Part shown: piece after piece, positions 22,587 through 33,900 of the stretch
Numbering within the stretch: the stretch's first letter is position 1
Layout: each line of letters opens with the position of its first letter
Source of the DNA: Seiridium cupressi
Taxonomy: Eukaryota; Ascomycota; Sordariomycetes; Amphisphaeriales; Sporocadaceae
NCBI GenBank assembly: GCA_036674765.1
Contig: JARVKI010000100.1
Span: 85,088-149,087 of the forward strand
Direction: 5' to 3'
Length of the DNA stretch: 64,000 nt
Made by a program: the position numbers and the translations under genes
The notes under the pieces: model-generated
Databases searched by the model: none
The model's input: only the letters and a program-made list of their open reading frames with translations
What the model was told of the DNA's origin: nothing

Positions 22587-23648
22587 TCAGCCGCCGGGCG
22601 CAGCTCCGCCTTCTGGTAGTTCGCCTATAACATCCTCAAACAGCTTTGGGAGGAATTCATCAGCTCCTCCTTGGAAGAAAAAGTCCTTGTTCTTAAGTCC
22701 CAGCCCTCGATGAGCATCAGGATCCGGATTGATCACCGCCACAACGGCACCTCGTGCCTTGGCCTTTAACGTATAGCCAGCAGCGGGATACACGGCACCG
22801 GAGGTGCCAATAACCAGCATCACATCTACTTTGCCACGGCAGAGCCAGTTCTCTACTTCTTCCAGCATTCCATCAGGTAGAGATTCGTTGAACCAAACGA
22901 CGCCAGGCCGTAGAAGCGAGTTCTTGCCTCTTCTTTTGCAATCGGGGCAGTGCGGCAGGTCCTCGATTTTGATCTCTGGTGTAGGGATATCAGGATTCAA
23001 TAGTGGAGACATCTCGCCTGGTGCATAGTCTTCAGCGGCCGCAGCAAGAGCGGGACAGACCGGATCCCGCAGGACATTAGGTTCAACGTAACCACATTTG
23101 TTAAAGCACTTGATATCCAAGAGGTTGCCGTGAAGCATACGAATGGCGGATTCTGGATGACCTGCCCGTGTCGACAGGCTGTCAACATTCTGGGTCAGGC
23201 ATAGGAAGTTCTCCTTTTTCTTGGCCAGCTCAGCAAGCGCGTAGTGACCGACGTTCGGCTGCGCCTTTAGAGCCAGGTGTCGCCTCCATGCATAGAACAA
23301 CCAGACGAGCGCCGGGTCGTCTTTGAAGGCTTCTGGAGTCGCCAGTGATGTGGCCTCGAATTTGCGCCATATTCCTCCTGCTCCTCGGAAAGTGGGCAGA
23401 CCAGATGCGGCAGACAAGCCGGCTCCGCACAGGGCCATGATCCGGTCAGCACCCTTCAGGATCTTCTTTAACTCTTCCACATCGCTCTTCATCTTGGCGA
23501 TGCTGTGCGTCCACAGGACGTTACTGTGGTGGAATGATCTGTAATTCGGCAACGCGTTGGCGGTGCCCAGTCGACAACCTTTGCGGAAAAGTCTGTTGGA
23601 GGCGGGACCGTTCCTGTTCAGAGCCCTCGACGACATTGGCTTAATCAT
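22587..23648 (-). CDS. Class III sirtuin, SIRT5-like NAD-dependent lysine deacylase
   Basis: Intronless 353 aa sirtuin. The first 50 residues are Arg-, Ser- and Asn-rich without acidic residues, as in a mitochondrial presequence. The NAD site reads ALCGAGLSAASGLPTFRGAGG. FYAWRRHLAL carries the Tyr-x-x-Arg pair that marks class III (SIRT5-type) enzymes, which prefer succinyl, malonyl or glutaryl lysines. TQNVDSLSTRAG is followed by the catalytic His in RMLHGNLLDI. The zinc site is KCFNKC and HCPDC, then LLRPGVVWFNESLP and LVIGTSGAVYPAAGY. All key residues are present. The zinc-ribbon insertion is longer than in bacterial CobB, as is usual in fungi. An in-frame ATG at about 23492 (MKSDVEELKKILKG) could give a non-mitochondrial form. 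A heptamer repeat lies 40 bp upstream of the first ATG. Confidence 0.93.
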   Translation of the reverse strand: MIKPMSSRALNRNGPASNRLFRKGCRLGTANALPNYRSFHHSNVLWTHSIAKMKSDVEELKKILKGADRIMALCGAGLSAASGLPTFRGAGGIWRKFEATSLATPEAFKDDPALVWLFYAWRRHLALKAQPNVGHYALAELAKKKENFLCLTQNVDSLSTRAGHPESAIRMLHGNLLDIKCFNKCGYVEPNVLRDPVCPALAAAAEDYAPGEMSPLLNPDIPTPEIKIEDLPHCPDCKRRGKNSLLRPGVVWFNESLPDGMLEEVENWLCRGKVDVMLVIGTSGAVYPAAGYTLKAKARGAVVAVINPDPDAHRGLGLKNKDFFFQGGADEFLPKLFEDVIGELPEGGAAPGG

Positions 23649-24120
23649 CCGCCCTTTCTTTCTCGCCCATAGGCATCAGTCACGCCGGAGCCTTGAGCCT
23701 TGAGCCTTGAGCCTTGAGCCTTGAGCCTTGAGCCTCAGGCAGGAGCAACAGAAGTGGGGATGATGTCACCGATGCGATGCACAAATAATCATTTAGCCAT
23801 TGGCTTGTGCCTCGTGGTGACAGTAGGGTGGGGTTCTCATTGGGCGCATAATCGCCCTCGTCCAAGTTCTTGTATAAAGGCAGGATTCCGTCCAACGAAC
23901 GGAATAAATGGTCTGCTTAGTCGAGAAAGCTGGCTCTATTTCAGTCTCAGACCAAACGATGGGATAAATCACAAATGGGTGTAAACTTTGGTTGATTTCC
24001 CTAGAACGGCGGTAAATCTATGCCACTTAAAGTGGCTGGCCACCACACACCGCCACAATGGCAGCTAAAGAGGGACTCAATGCCCACTATAAACTCTCCC
24101 AATACCTACCATGCATATAC
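23649..24120. other. Intergenic, sirtuin promoter
   Basis: About 470 bp containing the heptamer repeat at 23688-23735. No other structure was recognised. Confidence 0.5.
23688..23735. repeat. Tandem heptamer (GAGCCTT)x6 plus partial copy
   Basis: Six perfect copies of GAGCCTT at 23688-23729 and a partial seventh copy. The array begins 40 bp upstream of the sirtuin ATG, so it falls in its 5' leader or core promoter. Copy number may vary between strains. Confidence 0.93.
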
Positions 24121-24513
24121 TTAAGATTCATCATTCCCCCTTATATAATTCCATAGAGATTTATTCAGTTCCAGCGCCGCGTCAGCGTACACGTCTGTTC
24201 CTGATTCATAATCGGTAACTTTCCTCTTTGCGGCGTCTTTGTTGGCTTGCGACAGAGAGCTGGCTTTAAATTTATCGATGTAAGCCTGCTTGCAATTGTG
24301 AAGCCACAGCCCCATCTTGCGCTCCGTGTCGACGAGGAAGCGCACCATAAACTCATTATACGCGTCCAGCTACGTAGTTCCGTCGGCCGTGTACGGCTTG
24401 AGATTTCGCGGCTTCAGAGAAGAGCCGAGCGTATCGGCGTCGAGGTTGCCGATAATGCCCTGTATGCGTTCATGGACCGCCTTGAAGGCCGTGTAGACTT
24501 CTTGTTTGTTCAT
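24121..24513 (-). pseudogene. Small helical protein ORF interrupted by an in-frame TAG
   Basis: One minus-strand frame runs from an ATG at 24513 (MNKQEVYTAFKAVHERIQG) to TAA at 24121 and is broken only by TAG at 24370-24372. After the stop it continues LDAYNEFMVRFLVDTERK and ends SLWNYIRGNDES. Both sides are charged, amphipathic and of similar composition, which suggests one protein of about 130 residues. No intron of workable length removes the TAG. I do not recognise the family. The stop would be a CAG-to-TAG change if it is a mutation. The alternative is that only the downstream ORF (ATG at 24348) is used. Confidence 0.4.
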
Positions 24514-24768
24514 TGTACTGGAAGACCATTGCTGCATTGATCGTCATTTACTAAGATGGGGGGTGAGCACGAGTAGACTGGGGGTTGTAATTGGTGCTGT
24601 ATCCGCGAGCCCAACCTGGAATACGGACATAGCCCTCTATCGACTTTCAGCACAATACATGGACAACTTCAACCATTCCGGAATCAATCTGCTTTCAGGA
24701 TTACTGGTATCTTGATCTTCTATGGTCTACTGACTTAAAAATACGAATTACAGAAAGTCTGTGTGAAC

Positions 24769-25815
24769 TTAGTGCTTCAAGTCACGCTTCAACTTCCTCT
24801 TGGCGCCTCCGTCGACACCAATGGTGATGTATCCAATCACACCGTTCTCGACGTTCTCACCATCGAGCGGCACAATGGAGATGGTCGGGTCGTATCCGTT
24901 CTCCGACTGTTGCGAGAAGATGGAATCGTCGTCGTTGGTCGTCCGGTTGATCTCCGTGTGGGTTGCATACGGGTCGAGCGCCATGAGCTGTGCGCTTAGG
25001 TCTTCTGCCAGGAACAGCTGCCCGGTCGAAATGGTAGTCGAGGATGCAATCGTGCCGTTGCCGCGGATCACATAGTTCTCGTGGACTTGAGCGTGGATGT
25101 GGATTGTGCGCTCCACGTAGAATCCTGGCACGACCGTGGTGAACTCGGTAACACCTTCACTATCGGTAGGCCACTGGGAGTGACCCATGTCAGTAACGCA
25201 CTCACGGAGACTGACGGGCAGTACTTACGATTCCTCTCAGGAAGGTAGTATCGTCGGTGTGCAAGTCCAAGTCCGGACCAATTGTCTTGTTCAACTGGTC
25301 CAGAAGCTCCTCGAAAGGCGTATTGGGGTTAAGCTCCTCGAAAGGCGTATTGGGGTTGAGCCCGGTGAAGGAACTGTACGAGCCCGTGGCATTTCAATGC
25401 CAGATGTCGACAAGAACATCGGGCAGCGGCTCGCAAGTCTCGACGTCCAAAACGCCAATATCGAGGATGAAGGCACACCAGCCTCGCCCTCGCGAATGTC
25501 CTGGCGCAGTGTCTGGCTCTGTGGCCAGATGTACGGGCCTCCCGTGACCTCCTCCGTGAGAATGCAAGTGTCGTTCTGCAGGGTCGCATAGTAGGGCGCC
25601 TCGGTCGTGATGCTCCAAGTGACGCTACCAGTGGTCGCACGCTTTTCGTTGCGCTTGGCCCATCGGCGCTTGTTCAATACGGCAACCGAAGCCTCACAGC
25701 GCTTGGAGAGATCGGCACGACGCATGACTTCGTGTCCCGACATCTCGTGGTGAGGATGCGCCATGACTCCAGAAAGAAGAGCCGCGCCAGCGGCGAGAAC
25801 AGCAATACCTTGCAT
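24769..25815 (-). pseudogene. Decayed secreted intradiol ring-cleavage dioxygenase
   Basis: Secreted relative of catechol 1,2-/protocatechuate 3,4-dioxygenase. A signal peptide (MQGIAVLAAGAALLSGVMAH) is followed by the NDTCILTEEVTGGPY block with the first Fe-ligand Tyr. The frame then slips at 25471-25473 (one base short after REGEAGV). The next frame reads FILDIGVLDVETCEPLPD, then VLVDIWH, then TGA at 25394-25396 where the family has Cys. Beyond the stop the reading continues NATGSYSSF, carries a 27-base tandem duplication (LNPNTPFEE twice, 25304-25357), and reaches an intron (25228-25174). It resumes with PTDSEGVTEFTTVVPGFY, in which the Tyr and the HIHAQVH histidines remain. The tail is KRKLKRDLKH. 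Two inactivating lesions mean it cannot make the enzyme as sequenced. The fact that everything else is intact suggests recent loss. Confidence 0.82.
25304..25357. repeat. 27-bp perfect tandem duplication inside the dioxygenase
   Basis: Bases 25304-25330 are repeated exactly at 25331-25357. On the minus strand this doubles a nine-residue unit (LNPNTPFEE). It is in frame, so it is not itself inactivating. Confidence 0.95.
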
Positions 25816-28623
25816 GGTCGTGGGTTGAAAAGAGAGAGAGGAAGACACAGCAGTGGAACAAGGAGAAGTGGCTTACTTGGCTAATCGAATACTCAGGTAT
25901 ACGTCGTCAGTCCAGTACTTATGTTTCTTGCGGCTCTGCGTTGCTCGGCATGTTCTTGCCATCGCGTTGTATCTAGAATGCCTGCCATTGGCCTCATCTA
26001 TCCGTTCCTGCATAACACGCCCCAGAGGCCGCGCTTCTCGACGTTACTTCGACCCTGATAGGAAATTGATCCAGTTGATCACCTTACAATGCGGATGCAA
26101 TACTTGGCAGTGGCAAGCCAATCATGAGAAAGGGAATTGAAACAACTGCTAGGCTTCGCAATCTATTGTGGACAGAATGGAAACATGTGGAGCAAACTTC
26201 CTTCCACATCCCGAATCTAAACCTTCATGTTTATTCCCAGAGCGGGCCCGCCAAGCTTACACAGTGGCTCTTAGGTCCATCTCCAGCGCATAAGCACAGT
26301 CTTTAGCGGGTCATCGGTAGTCATTATGGGTAAATGAGTCGTAATCTCCAGAGTCATAGCGATAGTCTAGCAAGTAATCGACACATGTGACCTGATGAAA
26401 GTGAGGCTGTACCCTTTCGACGACTCGCGGGTCTACTTCTTACATCATAGGTATTTTACAAGACGATTGCATTTCCGACTTCTGCACCATGCGCTTCAGG
26501 GATCTGGCATGAAGGACCAGGGGCCGACGTACGCCCAGCGATCTCCCGCGGGCTATGTATGGCCGAAGTTAATCTTCCTATTTCTAAACCTTATCGTGTC
26601 AGGCAGAAGATGTCAAAGCTCCAAATGTGAGTTTTCTAGGCCAATAATGTGGATCAAGCTGTTGTTCTGTTTCACACCTTATTCCTTTCCTTCTTTCCAA
26701 GGAACATAAAATGGTTCATATATGAAATCACAAGCAATGCTTCCAAATTATGCTCGAACACGAGCAAAGTAAGCCCGACAGTGATCCTCTACCCGTTATT
26801 GTTGTGACAGCGATCCCAAGCATCACCAACGAGTTCAGGGCACTTGATGAAATCGGCTGGTATAGTGGTGCATGCTTCCCAACGATCGGTTGTATTCTCC
26901 AACTTCTGGGGAAATCTCTATAAGTATTACAACGGAAAGTAGGCGATCATCCGAAGCCAAGCACCTGAACTAGAGCTTTTACAGTGGAGCAGAGAGCCTG
27001 CTGGGGTTATTGACCAATCACAACCCCTGGATATCACGCGACAGAGCGGCGCCCGGGATTCGCCCCAGAAATGTCTATTTCAGTTGTTGAGGAGATACTA
27101 TGTATTGGAAATAGTTGGCCGATCAACTTATTGTAAAAAAGGGTTGGATGAAGCGCAGTCTAATCGGGATCAGTATCCAGGCCGAGACGGCCGCGATAGC
27201 CCTATAATTAGCACTAATAAGCTCATCTGCTGCAGGTGTTTTCAAGCGTGGAGCGGGAGGATCCTCGCTTTACGCACCTGTAACAAGGATTGGTCGGCAC
27301 GTTGTTTGAGCTGCTGTGGACGATAGAAGTCCTTGATCGGCCCGGCATTGAGCTCGAATGTATCCTACGTCACAAATCGGGTGCATGGCAAGGGTGCATA
27401 TTGATTCTTCCCTTGAATCTGAAAGGGACCCTGGCTGATCAATAATCACAAGGTTGGTTTCAAATCTTCTCTCCTACCAAGCTAGGCAATTGAGCATATG
27501 CCAGCACTGCCCAGTCGGCATGAAGCATTCCAGAGGGATGAATGCTACGCAAATCCAGATCCTGATGCGACGACGAGTCTCCCTTATTGACGTATTGAGG
27601 TGCATCATGTATTCAAGTCTTTGACCGACCCCAAGCCCCAAGTCCTACGCTCATAATGCAAAGCGCTTCTGTGTGCCACATTCTTGGCATAGCCCTGCTT
27701 GGGGAACCGTATCAACGCATCGCTTATTCAACCCTCTTCTGATTTGTACTTGAAATTTAAGCTCCGTCAAAACATAAGTAATCTTACTCCACAGTATGTT
27801 CTTGTGGAGAGAAACAAGACACGGGCTAGTTTCCCCGTATGTGGATTCGTGTAATATCTGACCTGTTTCCTTAAAGATTTATGTCACCGGCAACACATCA
27901 TATCTTCTCTGCGAGTGCTCGCGATGCAAATACCATTAAGCTCCGCATCGGTGTTTTATGCAAATTTGTCCCACTATTTCAGCTCGAAGGTGCACGAGTC
28001 CCAACATCTCAGACAGCAAAACCTAATCCATGTTAACTAAATTACATCTTCAGTACTTCCTTATTTCATATTATACTTACTACAATTTATAGCCAAAGAA
28101 TTGAAGGGCTGAGGGTTTGGTCTTACATAGTGATGATCAATATGAATAAGTAGGTCATAACTTTCTGATCTACATTCCTCCACTTTTGTACTCAAGATGA
28201 GGCGAAGGCATCGCCGGGTCTATGTCAGTCTTGTCATCCTGTCATCCTATCATCCTGCTCTGGTACAAAGCTTGGTCTTGTCCAGCCCCTTCCTCAATCC
28301 TTGATGTCAAGCTCATAAATTATCTTCATCATTAAAAGGGTCGTCTGCTAATAGTAGCGGAGGCTTTCCTCATAACGGTATCCCGACAATGGCCTAGTCC
28401 GTGGTGTCCATCTCTTTTAAGAATAAGAATATAAGTAATGTAGCGAGACTTTTCCCATACCACTTGACGATTCTTCTCCTCGCAGAGCTATTGGACCCAC
28501 TTCCAGTAGGACCCTCATGGCATCAGAGATCGGCCAGGTTACTTCGATTCAAAAGTCTCACTCTCCGCTGCCCACATGGAATTTTTCCTGAATCTAAATC
28601 TGGTATATCTTGTTGCTGACAAC
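25816..28623. other. 2.8 kb intergenic stretch with one possible remnant
   Basis: No intact gene is seen. Frames are short and overlapping (the longest is 26395-26709, 104 aa, unrecognised). A minus-strand remnant at 27123-27360 is listed separately. Much of the stretch is AT-rich with stops in all frames. Confidence 0.5.
27123..27360 (-). pseudogene. Possible fragment of a fungal membrane protein gene
   Basis: Minus-strand reading gives FELNAGPIKDFYRPQQLKQ followed, after a GTGCGT...CTGCAG intron-like gap, by ADELISANYRAIAAVSAWIL and a hydrophobic end stopped by TGA at 27123-27125. The block resembles the start of uncharacterised fungal transmembrane proteins in which a short cytosolic part precedes NYRAIAAVSAW. 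No start, and no downstream helices, are found. Recognition is by eye only and weak. Confidence 0.25.
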
Positions 28624-29713
28624 TTATCGCTTCTGTGAAATTTCATGTTCAGCAAAACTATCATGGTCATGAGATAGTGCCTTGTCCCCTTTTTTAAACA
28701 CGAATCCGGGATTCCCAATTGCAAGACAATAAACGGCAGATATCACTACCCTGTTTGGTGTTAGCGGCGACCTAATATGAGTACACGAATGTTAGAACTT
28801 ACACGCCCTCTAAACCAATGAACAGCGGCTCGTCGTGAATAAGGTTCCCTCTATATCCCTCATGCAGCTCTGCAAGACGATACGAGCATCTTGCCAGTAT
28901 GAGTAGGATAGCCAGTGCCAGGAAACCGAAGAACAGTTTTGGCCGTCTGCCCAGCTGCCCAGGAGAACTTGAGCGGTAGATGTCGGAACGGAAGTATCGT
29001 ATCAAGTAGTCCGCGAAGAAGCTGCAGAAGACTACCATAGCAAAGACTTGCAGACTCAGACCTACGAGCGCCATGTCGACTCCTATCTGGCTCGTGCCTG
29101 ACGAAGACGTCGACAAAGCGCCGCCTGCAGCCTGGAATACCAAGCAGACTACATCGCAGGGTATGAATATCCAATAGAAGAGGTTGGGTCTGAAGCGCGA
29201 CAGGGACGGTGAGAAGTGTTTGATTCTGATAACAGATGAGCAATCCACAGCGACCCGTACACCAGTCTCGAGAGGCACTTACGACGAAGCTAGAGTGACA
29301 TAAATGGCCGCAGAATAATAGACTGGACCACTAGTCACACAGACTGTGCCCCACGTCAGCTCGATTCCGTGTGCATACCACCTAGAGAGCTTACTGATTT
29401 GAATCATAAAGGCGGTGAAGTTGAAAGGGTTGTAATACATGACGATTCGTCCGGCGTATCCCAGGGCAGCATTGGCCGCGCCGATAATCATGCAGCTCAT
29501 GAAGAACCAAGTTTTCCATCTCATGCCGAGATACGTATGAACAGCCGCTGATAAGACGTAGAGAACGAGAAATGTGATGTTGGCTGCAAGAGAAGGCCGG
29601 TATCCGTATACGCTCATCTCTGTTGGACATATATCTAGAGTGCAGTTCGCGCCAGGACCGAACACCTTCACGTATTGTGGCACACCGGGCGGTAAGCGAC
29701 TTGAGCTTGACAT
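28624..29713 (-). CDS. RTA1-family membrane protein
   Basis: Four exons, 29713-29395, 29343-29283, 29225-28803 and 28750-28624, join in frame (309 aa). Seven hydrophobic segments begin with YRPSLAANITFLVLYVLSA. RTA1 landmarks are LGYAGRIVMYYNPFN, FMIQI joined to ICVTSGPVYYSAAIYVTLA, PNLFYWIFIPCDVVCLVFQAAG, the GVDMALVGLSLQVFAM run, and the C-terminal GLEGV/VVISAVYCLAIGNPGFVF. The charged tail KKGDKALSHDHD follows the last helix. Members include Rta1/Rsb1, linked to lipid translocation and resistance to azoles or 7-aminocholesterol. The specific role here is unknown. The first intron is in frame if unspliced, but splicing restores the family sequence, so I use the spliced form. Confidence 0.92.
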
Positions 29714-30984
29714 GGTGTCTAACTGATTTGCGATTGATCGGAATTTCGAATTTGACGCGAGGGCTCGGAGGTATATGGTCGACTTTACGATTCGTTCGCT
29801 CGGTGAGTGATGGTTGCTCTCGAAGAAGGTTATCAATCTAAGAAAGTTCCTCCAACTGAAATCAGCCTGCCCTATAATACTGTATCGAAGGGTTGCTATA
29901 ACCAGAGCCTTGAAAGGTGCAGACGATATACTTAATCTACCAAGATGTTATACTGACCAACTCATGCGTGAAGAATGCTGGCGGCGATATTTGTACCCAT
30001 ACTTGCCAAGTACGTGTTGCTGCCTATGAAGAGGGCGCAATGATTCATGATCGCATTCAATAGATTCCTCGAGCCATAAGATAAAAATAGTTTCATGCCA
30101 TGTCGTGGGCTTGACCTATGATACGTCAGCTTTTCGCATTCGCCAGATCTTGGTCCCGTTAACTTACGCCCGATTCGGAAATCTAAGCGAATCCGACAGT
30201 TATTCAGTACCCATAATTGCGAGCACCAGGCTTCTGGCTTATATTCTTGGCAGAGAACGATACTTCCACCCTACTTTTGGCGTTCGATGTTTGAGGTTTT
30301 GCGTGTAATGCCCAGCAAGGATCCACAAAAGCATACGCGCTGGGTTGGTTATTCCTCGTTCAGAGGCCGTATCTCATTCCTCTTTCTGAAAGGTGCCGTC
30401 GGCGGCTACCTAAGTGCTAATTAGGCTAGTGTCTCATCACGATTCCACCGATCACGGTAGTGGGCAGCCATAAGGCTTTTGAAATGGGCAATCTGCCACC
30501 AAGACGGAGTGATTTCCCAGCTCTATTAAATATGGTTGCTTGAACTCGGACAACCCAGGGTGTGACGTGAACAGCCGCACGTGCTTACTCCAGCCATTGA
30601 GAGAGACAATATGCCGTTGTGGATCGGCACGCGGCTCCCTACGAAGTCCGGTTATCAAGTTTGACTTGACGACAAAGGTTGATTTGATTATCTAAACAAG
30701 TAAAGAAACTCCAGGCTATGACCCAGCCCATGATCTACCATGATGTATATGTACACTTTTTAAGTACCAGAGCAATGGTGAGCGCTCCGTGTGCCTTGTA
30801 CTCACGCAAGGCCTTCCAGACTATACTCGGACAAGTCTGCCCGCTTCTTCTTCCGTTCACACGCTTCGCATCTTGGAGCTCTCTCCGTTCGCCAGACTGC
30901 TCCGATCTTCATCTTTTGTGCCCTGGCACTGGTTCTCAATCGTTCCGTACTTTCTTCTAGGCTAGACAAAGACTTTCGAGTACC
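29714..30984. other. Intergenic, no gene seen
   Basis: About 1.27 kb between the RTA1 start and the ABC-C stop. Plus-strand frames (for example 30105-30308 and 30718-30960) have no family signal. The frames just beyond 30985 are shadows of the ABC-C gene. Confidence 0.5.
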
Positions 30985-33900
30985 CTATTCATCGTCGACA
31001 AGTCTTTTCGCCTCGTGGGCCTTTTTAGCGGCCTTCGAAAGAGTGTCCATATCGCCGCTGGTCTCGCACATGGACTTGAAGCTTCCGTCTGTTTTCTTGA
31101 GCAATTCCCAGGGATGGTCGTACTCTACAACTGCACCATGGTCCAAGACTAGTACTTTGTCGTAGTCCACAATTGTGGCTAGCCTGTGGGCAATAGTGAT
31201 TGTGGTACCCCTGAGTTCACGAATGGTACCTTGGATCTTGGAGTCCGTTGCGTAATCGATTGATGCTGTTGCCTCGTCCATGATCAGCACCTTTGGTTGC
31301 TTGAGCATCGCACGGGCAAGACAGAGTAACTGCCGTTGACCTTGCGACAGATTCGAGCCAGATTCCGCGACAGACGAGGAAAGATCAAGGAATACGTTCT
31401 TGTTGGTTGCAGTCGGCGATGTGGCACCGTTAGCCTGGTTCTCACCATCAGTACTTGGTGACGTACGCCACGTAGCCGCCGGTGTTACTGGAGTATCGGG
31501 GGTCTCATCTGGTCCAATGAGTTGGACTCTGCGAAGTGCAGTGAAAATATCCTCATCGGTGTACAGATTGAAGGGGTCCAGATTCGTCCGGATTGTGCCA
31601 GTAAAGAGGGTGGGGTCTTGAGGAACAATTGTGATAGCTTCACGAAGATCCCTCAAACCGATCTGTCCAATGTCCACATCATCAATGAGGATCTTGCCAG
31701 TTTCAGCCTCCAATGCCCGGAAGAGAGCTAGCGCCAGAGAGCTCTTGCCAGCTCCTGTGCGGCCAACGATGCCAACCTTCTCGTAGGGTTTGATCTTGAA
31801 CGTCAGATCGCGCAGGACGGGATCTAGATCGCTTCTGTACCGCGTCGAATACCCACTGAACTCAACCGACCCCTGGGCGGGCCAGTTTTGTGGCGGTCGA
31901 TTCTTTTCGTTGATGGGTTCGGCTTCCTGCTCGACATCAAGGTATTCCTTGACACGCTCCACCGAGTTCATGTTTTGTTCATTCATGGCATATAGTCGAA
32001 CAAGCCAAAGAATATTGTCAGAGAAGCCGATGGCGTAGCTAAGGGAGATTCCGGCGGAACCGGCATCAAGGCGACCAATGCTAAAGATCACAAAAACACC
32101 AGCAAAGAAAGCAACCAGGTCGCCCAGACAATCTGTCCTGAATGCAAGCCATCTGTTAGCGGCCCACAGATAAATGAATGGACGAGACTGTGTATTGATC
32201 TTGGTCAAGTTTTCGCGGATGAATCGTCGCTCGTCGCCGTATGCACGAATAGTGGTGACACCAGACAGCGTCTCGCCGAACTGCTGGAAGAGCGGGCTGC
32301 GGTGAACTGACTCAAGTCTCTTGAGGTCTCGAGATGCCCGCAAGTAGAACATGCCGACAAACACGTACAAGGCCGTGATAAAAACTCCGGCGACCAAGAA
32401 ACCGGGGGTGATGGCGCCAATGAGGACAACGGTAACCACAATAGCTAGGGCACAGCTCATAACGCCAATAGCCACTGGTGCAACTTCCTGATCAATAGCT
32501 TCCAGGTCCTTGCTGAAGCGGTTCATCAGCTGGCCGAGCGGTGTAACATCAAAGAACTTGAATTTGGCTCGAGACACGGCAGACATGAGTCTGTTGTGGA
32601 GCTTCCAGGAAGCTGTAAGTGACCCAAAGAAGAGCCACAGATCTCTTACAAGGGCCAGGAACGCGCCAATGATGCCAATAAGTGCGAGAATCCACAGATA
32701 GTAATCGACGTTAACCTCAGGAGGAGCATTAGCTGCCGAGTACTCTGCGGGGCTGAAAAACCGCTGGTCCTTGACGTAAGTGGCAATGGATGCGAAATAT
32801 GTGGGAGAGATAGATGAGGTGATTGGCGTTTGAGAGGCGGTGCTGAACTGTATCCTCGAGATGGACTGCTCAATGCCAGATGTGTACTGGTTGGCCCATT
32901 CCTTGATCCACAAATTCGATGCCACACTGGATAGTTGCTGACCGCTGAACACAAAGATTGTGAGGACCCAGAACCACCACTTGCCCATAGCATTCAGATA
33001 TAGCTTTAGAACAGGCCATTTGACAGCGCCAGTGGCCTTCGTCTCCTCCATGGCGTCGGTCTTCTTCTTCTCCTTCTTGTCTTTGGGCTTGCCGGTGAGT
33101 GTCGGGCTACCACCATTGTCTACCAGTGTCTCATCACTTTCCTCACCGACACTGGAAGGCACACGTGAAGGTATGGTCGAAACGTGATGAGCCGATGGAG
33201 GCCGCGACTTGTTCCGAAGCTCCTCGCCTAGCGCACCTGATGCAATGACCTCAGTAGCTGACCCCTGAGCTGATACTCGACCGTTGTCTAGCACAATAAC
33301 GTATTCAGATGACGAGGCACAGAGGGTAACATTGTGCGTGACAAGTATGCAAGTTCGATCCTTCATCAGCGGTCCTTGGACGCAGTTGTCGAAAATCCAT
33401 TGGGCAGTGTGCGAGTCAACAGCGCTGAGACAGTCGTCTAGAAGAAGATGTTTCGAGTTGGAATAGACAGCTCGGGCAAGTGAGATGCGCTGCTTCTGGC
33501 CGCCAGACAGTGTAATGCCCTTCTCTCCTACGAGCGTTTCATCACCATTATCCAATATATCCAGGTCCCGTTCAAGCGCGCAGACGACAATGACATCCCT
33601 GTATCGCGCTTCATCGTATGGTGCGGAGAACAAAATGTTCTCTTTGATGTTTGCATTTACCAGCCAGGCATTCTGGGCCACGTATGCGCATGTCTCGGCG
33701 AGTCCAGTCTCCGGGTCGACACGAACGTCCTCGCGACTTCGACCACCAGGAAGGTAGACCTCGCCTTTGATCATGCTCATCTCTCCGAGCAATGCCATCA
33801 GCAATGATGTCTTTCCGGATCCTGTAGGTCCAGCAATCACATTGAGTTTGCCGATTTTAAAGTCGCAATTGAGGTCCATCAATCGGAATGCCATAGATCC

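Noticed and set aside
29344..29394. Unspliced reading of the RTA1 gene, which stays open through the first intron
   Set aside because: It would insert 17 non-family residues (around KLSRWYAHGIELTWG). Splicing at GTAAGC/ACAG gives the conserved MIQIICVTSGPVYY.
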